The notes beneath the pieces were generated by a model. The model searched no databases. It saw only the letters and a program-made list of their open reading frames with translations, and was not told the DNA's origin. From assembly GCA_963724805.1 (NCBI GenBank), contig CAVRWA010000014.1:372001-436000 (forward strand): a DNA stretch of 64,000 bases, in the 5' to 3' direction. The number at the start of each line of letters is the position of its first letter. Position 1 is the stretch's first letter. A program made the position numbers and the translations under genes. This stretch comes from CAVQZA01 sp963724805 (lineage in GTDB: Bacteria > Actinomycetota > Thermoleophilia > Gaiellales > Gaiellaceae). Shown here in pieces: positions 36,766 through 45,097 of the stretch.

Positions 36766-36771
36766 TAGCCT
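36766..36771 (+). promoter_or_regulatory. -10 box TAGCCT seven bases before GTG 36779
   Basis: TAGCCT ends seven bases before the GTG start of the PRC-barrel-like gene and there is no Shine-Dalgarno, again matching a leaderless transcript. Confidence 0.45.
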
Positions 36772-36778
36772 CGGTGCT

Positions 36779-37033
36779 GTGAATGCCGTCGCTGTAGACC
36801 TGACTCGCACGACCGGCTTCCTCGTCGCCGATCGGCGCGGCAGGGTGATCGGTCGCGTCGAGTGCCCGATGTACGGCACCACTCCGGACGTCCCGGACGC
36901 GCTGTCCGTCAAGGCCGGCCTCTTTCACCGGCGCCGGCGGCTCGTCCCCGCGGACACGATCGACCAGATCGACGGCTCGAGCGGCGTGATCGGCCTCCGC
37001 GTCGAGCGCGAGTCGATCCGCCGCTTCCTCTAG
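36779..37033 (+). CDS. small PRC-barrel-like protein
   Basis: An 84-residue protein with strands GFLVADRRGRVIGRVECPMY and then RRRRLVPADTIDQIDGSSGV plus IGLRVERESIRRFL. This is the pattern of PRC-barrel domains with the family-typical end VPxxxIxxID...I.L. These beta-barrels act in RNA metabolism or photosynthetic complexes, or as small regulators; the role here is unknown. It is monocistronic and ended by a strong hairpin terminator. Confidence 0.7.
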   Translation: MNAVAVDLTRTTGFLVADRRGRVIGRVECPMYGTTPDVPDALSVKAGLFHRRRRLVPADTIDQIDGSSGVIGLRVERESIRRFL

Positions 37034-37137
37034 CAGCACCTTTCGAGACGACGCACCGCCGGCCACGCTTGGCGGTCTCGACGCGGCCCAAAACGACCGC
37101 AGGCTCCCACCAGGAGCCCGCAGTCGGCCGTCAGTCG

Positions 37138-37165
37138 GGCCCCGCCCTCCGCAGTGGGCGGGGCC
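37138..37165. terminator. 10 bp GC hairpin between PRC-barrel gene and glnA
   Basis: GGCCCCGCCC (37138-37147) pairs with GGGCGGGGCC (37156-37165) around TCCGCAGT. It lies 104 bp after the PRC-barrel stop and 23 bp beyond the glnA stop, so it can serve both convergent genes. Confidence 0.75.
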
Positions 37166-37188
37166 GCAACGGAGAATATGACGTGCCG

Positions 37189-38586
37189 TTACAGCGCTGG
37201 CAAGTACCTGTCCATCTCCCACTGCGAGAGCTGCACGCGGTAGTCGTCCCACTCGCGCCGCTTCAGCTCGATGTAGCGCGGGAAGATGTGGTCGCCGAGC
37301 GCCCGCTTCATCAGCTCGGATGCGGCGAGCGCATCGACCGCCTCGCCGAGCGTCTGCGGCAGCGCCTCGATCCCCCGCTCCTTCCTCTGCTCCGCCGTGA
37401 GGTGGTAGAGGTTCGTCTCCATCGGCGCCTCGAGCTCGTAGCCCTTCTCGATCCCCTCGAGACCGGCGTGCAGCAGCGCCGCGAAGGTGAGGTACGGGTT
37501 GCAGGCCGGGTCGGGGCAGCGGATCTCCGCGCGGGTCGCCTGCTCGGAGCCCGGCTTGTAGAGCGGGATCCGGATCAGGGCCGACCGGTTCCGCTGCGAC
37601 CAGGCGACGTAGACCGGCGCCTCGTAGCCCGGCACGAGCCGCTTGTAGGAGTTGACCCACTGGGCGAAGATCGCCGACATCTCTCGCGCGTGTGCGAGCA
37701 GCCCGGCGATGAACGCCTTCCCCGCAGGAGAGAGGTGGTGCGGGTCCTTGGCCGAGAAGAACTGGTTGCGCCCGCCCTTGAACAGCGACATGTGGGTGTG
37801 CATGCCCGAGCCGTTCTCGCCGAACAGCGGCTTGGGCATGAAGGTCGCGTAGACGCCGTTCTTGGCCGCGATCTCCTTCACGATCAGCCTGTATGTGATC
37901 GTGCGGTCGGCCATGTCGAGCGCGTCCGCGTAGCGCATGTCGATCTCGTGCTGCGAAGGACCGACCTCGTGGTGGTGGTACTCGATCGGGATCCCGACCG
38001 ATTCGAGCGCGGCGATCGTGTCGTCACGGAGCTCGGTCGCGGCATCCTGCGTCGTCATCGCGAAGTAGCCGCCCTCGTCGAGGGTCTCCGTGCCGGACGA
38101 GTCCTTGAAGAGGAAGTACTCGAGCTCGGGCCCGACGTTGAAGGTGTCGAAGCCCGCCTTCTTCATCCGCTCGAGCGCCACACGCAGCATGTAGCGTGGA
38201 TCGCCTTCGTAGGGGTTGCCGCTCGGCGTCACGACGTCGCAGATCATCCGCCCGACCTTGCGCTCGCCGGCCTGCCACGGCATCACCTGGAAGGTCTTCG
38301 GATCCGGGATCGCGACCATGTCCGACTCCTCGATCGCGTTGAAGCCGGTGATCGACGAGCCGTCGAACCCCATCCCGTCGTTCAGCGCCTCCTCGATCTC
38401 GGCGGGCGTGATCGCAAAGCTCTTCAGGTGACCTTCGAGGTCGGTGAACCAGAACAGGACGGACTCGACCTTCTCGTCTTTGATCCGCTTCAGCACCGCC
38501 CGCCGGTCGGCAAGGCTCGAGGTCGCGCGGTCCTTGCTCTTGACCGTCCTCGACGCCGGAGCCTTACGCGGTGTGGTTGCAGCCAT
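37189..38586 (-). CDS. glnA: type I glutamine synthetase (alpha-type)
   Basis: A 465-residue glutamine synthetase that forms glutamine from glutamate, ammonia and ATP. Motifs are DGSSITGFNAIEESDM, metal ligands in VGPELEYFLF and HHHEVGPSQHEID, NGSGMHTHMSLF and PGYEAPVYVAWSQRNRSALI. The region corresponding to the adenylylated tyrosine of beta-type enzymes reads NLYHLTAEQRKERGI, so it is more like the alpha type, which is not adenylylated. A strong Shine-Dalgarno (AGGGAGG) precedes ATG 38586. The terminator-like hairpin directly upstream suggests conditional readthrough. Confidence 0.95.
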   Translation of the reverse strand: MAATTPRKAPASRTVKSKDRATSSLADRRAVLKRIKDEKVESVLFWFTDLEGHLKSFAITPAEIEEALNDGMGFDGSSITGFNAIEESDMVAIPDPKTFQVMPWQAGERKVGRMICDVVTPSGNPYEGDPRYMLRVALERMKKAGFDTFNVGPELEYFLFKDSSGTETLDEGGYFAMTTQDAATELRDDTIAALESVGIPIEYHHHEVGPSQHEIDMRYADALDMADRTITYRLIVKEIAAKNGVYATFMPKPLFGENGSGMHTHMSLFKGGRNQFFSAKDPHHLSPAGKAFIAGLLAHAREMSAIFAQWVNSYKRLVPGYEAPVYVAWSQRNRSALIRIPLYKPGSEQATRAEIRCPDPACNPYLTFAALLHAGLEGIEKGYELEAPMETNLYHLTAEQRKERGIEALPQTLGEAVDALAASELMKRALGDHIFPRYIELKRREWDDYRVQLSQWEMDRYLPAL

Positions 38587-38603
38587 GTTTTCCTCCCTGT
38601 AAA

Positions 38604-38640
38604 CGAAAAAAGCCCCGAACGCGAAATCCGCGTCCGAGGC
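38604..38640 (-). terminator. intrinsic terminator between MFS gene and glnA, or glnA attenuator
   Basis: On the minus strand GCCTCGGACGCG pairs with CGCGTTCGGGGC around GATTT and is followed by TTTTTT. It starts 10 bases after the MFS stop and its U-tract ends only 18 bases before the glnA ATG. There is no room for a promoter between the U-tract and the glnA Shine-Dalgarno. Either glnA transcription starts upstream and must pass this hairpin (attenuation), or the hairpin simply ends the MFS operon with incomplete efficiency. Confidence 0.8.
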
Positions 38641-38650
38641 ACCGTCGCCG

Positions 38651-39886
38651 TCAAGACGCGGCTGAGTCTACCACCACGAGCTCGGGCTCGTGGCCGCCGT
38701 GGCGCATGGCGCGGGCATAGAGGGCCAGCGCGGGCGTGAGCACGAAGCCCCCCGCGACGAGCGCCGTGGGAATTCCGAACGCGTTTCCGATCGCGCCGAT
38801 CCCCGGGCCTCCCGCGACCTGCCCGATCGCGTCGGACTGGCCGGAGAGCGAGATCACCGTCGCCCGCACCGACGAGTCGTCGATCGACTGGTTGAGCCAG
38901 GTCATGTAGACGGGGCTGGAGAGCGAGCGCGCCAACCGCGCGCCCCAGTAGGCGAGCACCGCGAGCGCGAGCCCTGCGGCGAGCCCGAAGGCGACCGCCG
39001 TCGCGATCTGGATCGCGGCAAGGACGAAGAGAAGCTTCGCCATGGAGCGGTCGGACGTGTGCGTGACCCGCTTCACGAGCACGTTCGAGACGAGCAGGCC
39101 GAGCAGCATCGCGCCGACGCCGAGCACGGCGAACCACCAGAGGTCGCTGAGCCCGAAGAAGGCCGGGAGGCCCACGTCACGGATGAAGTGGGCCTCCCAG
39201 AGCCGGTCGAAGCCCTCGGTGTAGGCGCCGGCGAAGAACGCCGCCGCGACGAGCAGCAGCAGGACGGGGCGGCCGCGAACGAGCCGCGCTCCGTCGCGTG
39301 CCTTCTGCAGGCCGGCTCCCTTGCCGTGCGCATGGCGGCGGAAGCCCGTCTCGCGCATGAACGGGATCGCGAGCAGGCCGACGACGAGCGTGACGGCCCC
39401 GTCTGCGATCACCGCGCCCTGGAGGCTCACTGTCGCGAGCCCGATCCAGAGCAGGAGACCGACGATCCCGGCTGCGTAGCCCGCCTGGAGCCCGCGCACG
39501 AACACCCGGCCGACGTTCTCGGCGCCGACCTCGTCGGTGATCCACGCCTCGAACGCACCGCTCATGAACGTGACGCCGAAGCCCCAGAGCGCCCAGCCGA
39601 CTAGCGCCGCCCAGAACTGCGGCACGGCACCGACCAGGATTGTCGCCGAGCCCATCACGACCCAGGCGATCACGAGCGAGAGCTTGCGCCCGTACAGATC
39701 CGCCACGACGCCGGTTGGCACCTCGAACACGAAGACCGAGATCTCCATCACCGTGCCGACGAGCACGAGCTGGAGCGGGCTCAGCCCAACCTGCTGGACG
39801 AAGTAGATCGCGACCACGATGAAGCTCGGCAGGGCGAGCGCCGCCTCGGCGAAGAGGTAGAAGCGGTACGCGCTCGGGCGCCTCAC
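38651..39886 (-). CDS. major facilitator superfamily transporter
   Basis: A 411-residue membrane protein with about 12 helices. GTG 39886 overlaps the GNAT stop (GTGA) and precedes RRPSAYRFYLFAEAALALPS, the usual MFS start. The loop 2-3 motif reads VPTGVVADLYGRKLSLVIAW, diagnostic of MFS. It is related to MFS exporters of unknown substrate. It is the last gene of an ABC ATPase-permease-GNAT-MFS operon, a combination often seen in drug or metabolite export and resistance, although no substrate can be named. Confidence 0.87.
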   Translation of the reverse strand: MRRPSAYRFYLFAEAALALPSFIVVAIYFVQQVGLSPLQLVLVGTVMEISVFVFEVPTGVVADLYGRKLSLVIAWVVMGSATILVGAVPQFWAALVGWALWGFGVTFMSGAFEAWITDEVGAENVGRVFVRGLQAGYAAGIVGLLLWIGLATVSLQGAVIADGAVTLVVGLLAIPFMRETGFRRHAHGKGAGLQKARDGARLVRGRPVLLLLVAAAFFAGAYTEGFDRLWEAHFIRDVGLPAFFGLSDLWWFAVLGVGAMLLGLLVSNVLVKRVTHTSDRSMAKLLFVLAAIQIATAVAFGLAAGLALAVLAYWGARLARSLSSPVYMTWLNQSIDDSSVRATVISLSGQSDAIGQVAGGPGIGAIGNAFGIPTALVAGGFVLTPALALYARAMRHGGHEPELVVVDSAAS

Positions 39887-40734
39887 GGCTGAAGCGGGCC
39901 CTTGACCGCGAGCGACGAAAGCCTCTCCCGGTAGCCGAGCTTCAGGTTCAGGTTCCGCATCGCGTCGTTGCCCTCCTGTGTCCACGTGATCAGCCGCCTG
40001 TAACCGTGGGCGGCGGCCCAGTGGATCTGCTCGCGCTTGAGCGCCTCGCCGATCCCGCGTCGGCGGTGGCTGTGCAGGACGCCCGTCAGCTCGTGCTCGA
40101 GCGTGTCGGGAACCGCGGCGAGCGGCACCAGCGTCGCGTACCCGACGACCTGCTCGCCCTCGAGGGCGACGACGATGATCCGGGTCTCGTTCTGCGCGAG
40201 CCAGCGCTCGTAGGGTGCCGCCTCGACGTCCGCGTCCATCGCCATGTCCGGCGTGGCCTCGACCGCCACGGCGTAGGCGCCTTTGTGGTGCTCGGGACGA
40301 AGCTCGGCGAGCACGATCCCGGGCGGCGGCTCGGGCGCGCTCTCCTCGCCGAGCTCGCGCGTCTGCTCCACCTCCTGCGCGATCACGACGAAGCCGCGGT
40401 GCTCGACCCAGGCAAACGAGTCGGGATCGTCACCCTCCACACGACCGTAGAGGAACCCCTTGCCGAGCGCCCGCGCCTCGTCGGAGCACGCCGCCAGCAG
40501 TGCCGAGCCGACGCCCTGCCGCCGCTCCTCGGGCAACACCCGCACCATGGTGAACGCGCAGTCGACGAGGCTCGACTCCTTCACGATCGCGTACCCCGCC
40601 TCGCCGTGGAGCAGCAGGCACGCGCCCGGATCGTCGCTAATCTCCTCCGCGCTGATCGGCAGCTCCGGCTCCACGGTGCTCTTGATCCGGGCGCAGAGCT
40701 CGAAGTCCGCCCAGGTCTCCGCGCGCCGGATCAT
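39883..40734 (-). CDS. protein with two tandem GNAT acetyltransferase domains
   Basis: A 283-residue protein. The first GNAT domain (1-130) carries the acetyl-CoA motif VRVLPEERRQGVGSALLAAC. The second (140-283) has a weaker motif A, LTGVLHSHRRRGIGEALKRE, and ends TWTQEGNDAMRNLNLKLGYR, typical of mycothiol-synthase-like GNAT pairs. It would acetylate a small molecule or peptide using acetyl-CoA. It overlaps its upstream and downstream genes by 4 nt each and shares the export operon. Confidence 0.87.
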   Translation of the reverse strand: MIRRAETWADFELCARIKSTVEPELPISAEEISDDPGACLLLHGEAGYAIVKESSLVDCAFTMVRVLPEERRQGVGSALLAACSDEARALGKGFLYGRVEGDDPDSFAWVEHRGFVVIAQEVEQTRELGEESAPEPPPGIVLAELRPEHHKGAYAVAVEATPDMAMDADVEAAPYERWLAQNETRIIVVALEGEQVVGYATLVPLAAVPDTLEHELTGVLHSHRRRGIGEALKREQIHWAAAHGYRRLITWTQEGNDAMRNLNLKLGYRERLSSLAVKGPLQP

Positions 40735-41567
40735 CCCGACCTCTTCAGCTTCCCGTGCCTCTTCGCATACCGCTCGCCGCGGCGGAACACCGCGAGGCCG
40801 AGCGGAATCGAGACGATCCCGATCAGGATCAGCGGCCAGATGTCGGCCCAGAGCGCCTGCACGTCGGCCCCTTCGAGGATCGCGGCGCGAATGCCCCGCA
40901 GCGCGTAGGTCGCGGGCGAGATCGTCGAGAGCCACTGCATCCACTGCGGCAGCACGCTCGTCGGGTAGTAGACGCCGGAGACGACCAGGAGGAGCCCCTG
41001 CGCGATGAAGCCGAGCTGCGAGCCCTTCTCGGGCGAGATCAGGGGCAGCACCGCGGTCATCATCCCGATCCCGATGAACGAGACCGAGGCAATCGCGAGG
41101 ATCAGCAGCGCCGAGGCGAAGTTCGCGTCCGGCATGCTGAGGCTGAAGAAGACGGCGACGACGCCGAAGAGCAGCGCCGCGCGGACGACGCCGTAGGCAA
41201 CGGCGAAGAGGCCCATCCCGATCAGGTGCACAGGGCGAGAGAGCGGAGCCATGAACGTGTACTCGATCGTCCCCTCCCAGCGCTCCCAGGCGACCGTCTC
41301 GGTGAGGATCTCGAAGATGATCCCGAGGTAGGCCCAGATCACCGCGCCGATCAGGAGCACCGTGGTCAGCTCGTTCACGTTCACGCTGCCGCCGGCCGCC
41401 TCGACGCCGTCCGCGATGAAGACGATCGAGAGCGTGTTCGCGACCGTCCAGAGGAAGAACGCGAGCTCCCACCAGGCGTAGCGCTTGACGAGGTACCAGT
41501 TGCGCTCGACGACGCCGCCTAGGCCGACGAGCTCGTGCCGGACGGACAGGGACCCTCCCTTGATCAT
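40731..41567 (-). CDS. ABC-2 type transporter permease
   Basis: A 278-residue integral membrane protein with six hydrophobic helices and an ABC-2 pattern (VAWERWEGTIEYTFMAPLSR, ATYALRGIRAAILEGADV). It forms the membrane part of an exporter with the ATPase encoded directly upstream (4 nt overlap). The substrate is unknown; similar permeases export drugs, lipids or polysaccharides. Confidence 0.88.
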   Translation of the reverse strand: MIKGGSLSVRHELVGLGGVVERNWYLVKRYAWWELAFFLWTVANTLSIVFIADGVEAAGGSVNVNELTTVLLIGAVIWAYLGIIFEILTETVAWERWEGTIEYTFMAPLSRPVHLIGMGLFAVAYGVVRAALLFGVVAVFFSLSMPDANFASALLILAIASVSFIGIGMMTAVLPLISPEKGSQLGFIAQGLLLVVSGVYYPTSVLPQWMQWLSTISPATYALRGIRAAILEGADVQALWADIWPLILIGIVSIPLGLAVFRRGERYAKRHGKLKRSG

Positions 41568-42373
41568 GCGAACACCTCCCGATCCTCGTCTTCCTCGAGC
41601 TCGAACGCGCGCCCGGTGGCGGCGAAGAACGCCCCTTCGAGCGTGTCGGCGCCGTACCGCTCGAGCAGCTCGTCCACCGGCTCGAGGCAGAGCAGCTCGC
41701 CGCGGTCGAGGATCCCGACGCGCTCGGCCAGCGCCTCCGCCTCGGCCAGGTCGTGCGTGCAGAGCAGGATCGTCGCGTCGTGCTGGCGCCGCACCTCGCG
41801 GATGAAGTCCTGCACCTCGAGCTTCGAGCGCGGGTCGAGGCCCGTCGTCGGCTCGTCGAGCAGGAGCAGCACCGGCGAGGTCAGCAGCGCGCGGGCGAGC
41901 GCGACCTTCTGCTGCATCCCGCGCGAGAGGTTCTCCATCGGCTCGCTGCGGCGCTCGGCGGGGAAGCCGACGCGCTCGAGGATCTCGGGGATCCGCTCGC
42001 GGGTCTGCGACGGCGGCATCCCGTAGAAGCGCGCCGCGTAGCCGAGGTTCTCGGCGGCTGACATCTTCTTGAAGAACGAGGCCTCGACCGAGACGCGGTT
42101 GACGAGCCGCCGCACCGCGCGCTCGTCCGAGACGACGTCATGGCCGAAGACCCTGGCCGAGCCACCGTCGGGGAGGAGCAGCGTCGAGAGCACGCGAACG
42201 AGCGTCGACTTGCCCGAGCCGTTCTGGCCCAGGACGGCGACGCACTCGCCTCGCTCGATCGCGAAGCTGACGTCCTTGATCGCGGGCACGCGGCGCTTCG
42301 GCGCGAAGCGGCCCGCGCTCCGGTCACGGCGGAGAAACTCCTTGCGCAAATTGAGAACTTCTACGGCGAGCAC
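41564..42373 (-). CDS. ABC-2 type transporter ATP-binding protein
   Basis: A 269-residue ATPase starting with GTG 42373. Walker A is GQNGSGKSTLVRVL, the signature NLSRGMQQKVALARALL (SRGMQ form common in ABC-2 exporters), Walker B VLLLLDEPTTGLDP, and the H-loop ILLCTHDLAEAEAL. It drives the permease encoded next to it. It is the first gene of the four-gene operon and divergent from glnK-amtB across a 268 bp region. Confidence 0.9.
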   Translation of the reverse strand: MLAVEVLNLRKEFLRRDRSAGRFAPKRRVPAIKDVSFAIERGECVAVLGQNGSGKSTLVRVLSTLLLPDGGSARVFGHDVVSDERAVRRLVNRVSVEASFFKKMSAAENLGYAARFYGMPPSQTRERIPEILERVGFPAERRSEPMENLSRGMQQKVALARALLTSPVLLLLDEPTTGLDPRSKLEVQDFIREVRRQHDATILLCTHDLAEAEALAERVGILDRGELLCLEPVDELLERYGADTLEGAFFAATGRAFELEEDEDREVFA

Positions 42374-42499
42374 GCGATACGACTCCTTCGGGCGAAAACG
42401 GACACGAGCAGGCAGCGCGCCTGCCGAAAGCGGCGGCGCGCGCGACGATCTGTGTCAGCCCAGGAACAGCATGCTGCGCCGGAGAGTAGCAGGCCGGAC

Positions 42500-42530
42500 T
42501 TGACTACGCAGCCCCTTTTTCGACTACACT
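42500..42530 (+). promoter_or_regulatory. glnK-amtB promoter TTGACT-N19-TACACT
   Basis: TTGACT (42500-42505) and TACACT (42525-42530) are a good sigma-70-type pair with a 19 bp spacer. Transcription would start near 42537, almost exactly where the first leader hairpin begins (42539). The leader would then consist of the two hairpins and the terminator only. Confidence 0.6.
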
Positions 42531-42538
42531 GCCGCGCA

Positions 42539-42612
42539 GGCGACGCCGAGGAAGGCGCGCCGGGGCAATGCAGCCTCAGGATTCCCTGCCGGGAGCCTGG
42601 GGCTTTTTCTTT
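42539..42612 (+). promoter_or_regulatory. ANTAR-type antitermination leader of glnK-amtB with intrinsic terminator
   Basis: Hairpin P1: GGCG-A-CGCC pairs with GGCG-CGCC around the hexaloop GAGGAA (42548-42553). Hairpin P2: GGGGC (42562-42566) pairs with GCCTC (42573-42577) around the hexaloop AATGCA, which has the A1 and G4 recognised by ANTAR domains. The terminator uses the same GCCTC: GCCTCAGG (42573-42580) pairs with CCTGGGGC (42596-42603), with an inner TCCC-TGCC-GGGA stem and TTTTTCTTT after it. P2 and terminator are mutually exclusive, as in known ANTAR leaders. P1 has G rather than A at loop position 1, a weaker match. An ANTAR regulator is encoded at 34666-35235. Confidence 0.7.
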
Positions 42613-42641
42613 GGTCCAGCGGCGTTAGGGAGGTGCTCGGG

Positions 42642-42989
42642 ATGGTGAAGGTGGAAGCGGTGGTGATCCGAGATCGGATCGAGACGGTGATCGACGCGGT
42701 CGAGGATCAGGCCGGCCACGTCGGTGTGACGGTGCTCGAGGCGGTGGGCCACGGGCGCCAGCGCGGGATCACCCACGAGTACCGCGGGCGGGTGTTCGAG
42801 TCGCGGTTCCTGCCCAAGGCGCTGCTCGTCTTCGTCGTCGAGGACGACAAGGCGACCGCGACCGTCGAGGCGATCGCGGACTCGGCGCGGAGCGGCAACG
42901 AGTCGGGCGACGGGCTCGTCTGGACGAGCCCTGTCTTCAATGTCACACACAACCGCACGGGCCTGGCCCTGGGGAAGGTGAAGGTCTGA
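42642..42989 (+). CDS. glnK: PII nitrogen regulatory protein
   Basis: A 115-residue PII-family protein. ATG 42642 lies eight bases after AGGGAGG; the GTG at 42633 overlaps that Shine-Dalgarno and is rejected. The T-loop region reads GHGRQRGITHEYRGRVFESR and keeps the tyrosine usually modified by uridylylation or adenylylation, and FLPKALLVFVV follows. The C-terminus (TGLALGKVKV) lacks the classical BC-loop consensus in places. PII trimers sense ATP/ADP and 2-oxoglutarate and gate the ammonium channel. It is coupled to amtB by TGATG. Confidence 0.88.
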   Translation: MVKVEAVVIRDRIETVIDAVEDQAGHVGVTVLEAVGHGRQRGITHEYRGRVFESRFLPKALLVFVVEDDKATATVEAIADSARSGNESGDGLVWTSPVFNVTHNRTGLALGKVKV

Positions 42990-44392
42990 TGTCCAACGCT
43001 CAGCTCCTCATCGCGGTCAATACCGTCTGGGTCGTGGTCACAGCGGTGCTCGTGATCTTCATGCAGGCCGGCTTCGCGCTCCTCGAGGCAGGGTTGACCC
43101 GGATGAAGAACGCCGCGCACATCGCCGGCAAGAACGTGCTGATCTTCGCCGTCGCATCGGTCGTGTACTTCGTGGTCGGCTACGGGATGGCGTTCGGCGA
43201 GGGCAACCAGTTCGTCGGCACGAGCGGGTTCTTCCCGTCGGTGAACGAGCTGCTCGCGATCGGCGAGGCGCCGTTCAGCTTCTTCACCACCATCCCGGCG
43301 GGCGCGGGCTACCTGTTCGAGGTCGCCTTCGCGGGCGTCTCGCTCGCAATCGTCTGGGGCGCGATGGCGGAGCGGGCGAAGCTCTACGTCTACTTCGTCT
43401 TCGGAATCCTCTTCACGCTGATCTACTCGGTCACCTCGCACTGGATCTGGGACTCGGGCGGGTGGCTGTTCGGCAAGGGGATGCAGGACTTCGCCGGCTC
43501 GACGGTCGTCCACTACCAGGGCGCGCTCGCCGCGCTGGCGGGGGCCCTCCTGCTCGGGCCGCGCATCGGCAAGTTCGGCCATGACGGACGCGCGAACGCG
43601 ATCCCCGGCCACAACATGCCCTTCGCGGTGCTCGGGACGATCATCCTGTGGTTCGGCTGGTTCGGCTTCAACCCGGGCTCGACCCTCGCGGTCGCCTCGG
43701 GAGACAAGATCGGCTACTTCGGCTACGTCGCGCTGACGACGAACCTGGCCGCGGCCGCAGGAGCGCTCGGCGGCGTCCTGACGGCCTGGATCGTGATCAA
43801 GAAGCCCGACATCTCCATGATGTTGAACGGCGCGATCGCGGCGCTCGTCGCGATCACCGCCGCGTGCGGCTTCGTCGCCCCCTGGGCGGCACTCGTGATC
43901 GGCGTCGTCTCCGGCGCGATCGCGGTGGTGGGCGTGCTCGCGATCGAGCGGATCGGGATCGACGACCCGATCGGGGCTGTTTCGGTACACGGCATGGCCG
44001 GCGTCTGGGGAACGCTCGCGACGGGTCTCTTCGCCGTCCCGGCGCTTGCGAAGAACCTCGCGACCGGCACCGGCGGGCTCGTCTACACCGGCTCGTTCCA
44101 CCAGCTCGGGGTGCAGGCCCTCGGCATCGTCGCCGTCGGCGCGTTCACCTTCACGCTCAGCTTCGCGATTCTCTATGCGCTGAAGAAGCTGTGGGGGATC
44201 CGCGTCGAGGACGACGTCGAGACCTCCGGCCTGGACGTCTCGGAGCACGGCATGTGGGGCTATCCGGAGTTCTACATCCCTGTCCCCGGCGGCTACGGCA
44301 CCGAGGCCCACGGCCACCTTGGCATCGGGCATGGCGGCCCGCCGGCGCCGGCAGTGGCGGCAGCTACGAGCGGAGCGCCTCAGCCAGGGTAA
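42989..44392 (+). CDS. amtB: ammonium transporter
   Basis: A 467-residue Amt/Rh protein with 11 membrane helices. Both pore histidines are visible in STVVHYQGALAALAG and AVSVHGMAGVWGTL, and the cytoplasmic helix motif includes DDPIGAVS. The C-terminal tail keeps LDVSEHGMWGYPEFY, the segment that transmits PII control, and then becomes His/Gly-rich. It conducts ammonium into the cell, gated by GlnK. The last 29 bases overlap the convergent hisA gene. Confidence 0.95.
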   Translation: MSNAQLLIAVNTVWVVVTAVLVIFMQAGFALLEAGLTRMKNAAHIAGKNVLIFAVASVVYFVVGYGMAFGEGNQFVGTSGFFPSVNELLAIGEAPFSFFTTIPAGAGYLFEVAFAGVSLAIVWGAMAERAKLYVYFVFGILFTLIYSVTSHWIWDSGGWLFGKGMQDFAGSTVVHYQGALAALAGALLLGPRIGKFGHDGRANAIPGHNMPFAVLGTIILWFGWFGFNPGSTLAVASGDKIGYFGYVALTTNLAAAAGALGGVLTAWIVIKKPDISMMLNGAIAALVAITAACGFVAPWAALVIGVVSGAIAVVGVLAIERIGIDDPIGAVSVHGMAGVWGTLATGLFAVPALAKNLATGTGGLVYTGSFHQLGVQALGIVAVGAFTFTLSFAILYALKKLWGIRVEDDVETSGLDVSEHGMWGYPEFYIPVPGGYGTEAHGHLGIGHGGPPAPAVAAATSGAPQPG

Positions 44393-45095
44393 GACGCCCC
44401 AGCCAGAGGGCGCTGCCTAGGACCGCGCCCTCGCAGCCGAGCGCTCGCAGCCGGCGGAGATCCTCCACACCGGAGATCCCGCCGGCTGCGAGCACCGGCA
44501 GGCTCGAGGCGGCCAGCACCTCCTCGAGCAGCTCGAGGTCGGGGCCCTCGAGCGAGCCGTCGCGTCGCACGTTCGTGACGAGCAGGCGCGCCACGCCGGC
44601 TTCGGCGCAGCGCTCCACGAGCTCCGTGGGTGTGAGCGGTGTCGCGGCCGTCCAGCCCTCCAGGGCGACGCGGCCGTCACGCACGTCCACGGCGACGACG
44701 AGCCCCTCGCCGTAGCGGGGCGCGGCCTCGGCGAGGAATTCCGGGCCGGCTGCGGCGGTTCCGATGAGCACGCGCGAGGCACCGGCGGCGAGGGCGGCTT
44801 CGATCGCCTCGAGCGTGCGGTAGCCCCCGCCGACCTGCACCGGCACACCGGCGGACGCCTCGACGACACGCTCGAGCAGCCCCGGCGAAGGATCGCCCGA
44901 GAACGCGCCGTCGAGATCGACGAGGTGGAGGAGCGGCGCGCCCTCGGCGACGAAGCGCCGCGCGGCCTCCGCGGGGTCGCCGCCCTCGACGGTGACGCGC
45001 GCGCGCTCGCCCTGGGCGAGCCGCACACAGCGCCCCTCGAGCACGTCGAGCGCGGGGGCGACGACGAAGGGGTTTGCGCTCCTCTGATTTATCAT
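44364..45095 (-). CDS. hisA: ProFAR isomerase HisA
   Basis: A 243-residue TIM-barrel enzyme of histidine biosynthesis, converting ProFAR to PRFAR. Typical motifs: APALDVLEGRCVRLAQGE, HLVDLDGAFSG, VQVGGGYRTLEAIEAALAAG, AVDVRDGRVALEGW and VLAAGGISGVEDLRRL. It is split off from the main his operon and transcribed divergently from the TrpR-like regulator gene. ATG 45095 has no Shine-Dalgarno. A TACCAT box lies six bases upstream, so the mRNA is probably leaderless, and that box overlaps the TAACATGG repeats. Confidence 0.92.
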   Translation of the reverse strand: MINQRSANPFVVAPALDVLEGRCVRLAQGERARVTVEGGDPAEAARRFVAEGAPLLHLVDLDGAFSGDPSPGLLERVVEASAGVPVQVGGGYRTLEAIEAALAAGASRVLIGTAAAGPEFLAEAAPRYGEGLVVAVDVRDGRVALEGWTAATPLTPTELVERCAEAGVARLLVTNVRRDGSLEGPDLELLEEVLAASSLPVLAAGGISGVEDLRRLRALGCEGAVLGSALWLGRLTLAEALRS

Positions 45096-45097
45096 GC

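Noticed and set aside
36640..36778. Possible tRNA or small RNA in the gap
   Set aside because: No cloverleaf, TTCGA arm or CCA-type end could be formed; only promoter-like sequence near the end was supported.
38587..38660. ANTAR hairpin pair before glnA
   Set aside because: Only a weak GGC-GACGGT-GCC stem was found and loop position 1 is G; without the A1/G4 pair I list only the terminator.
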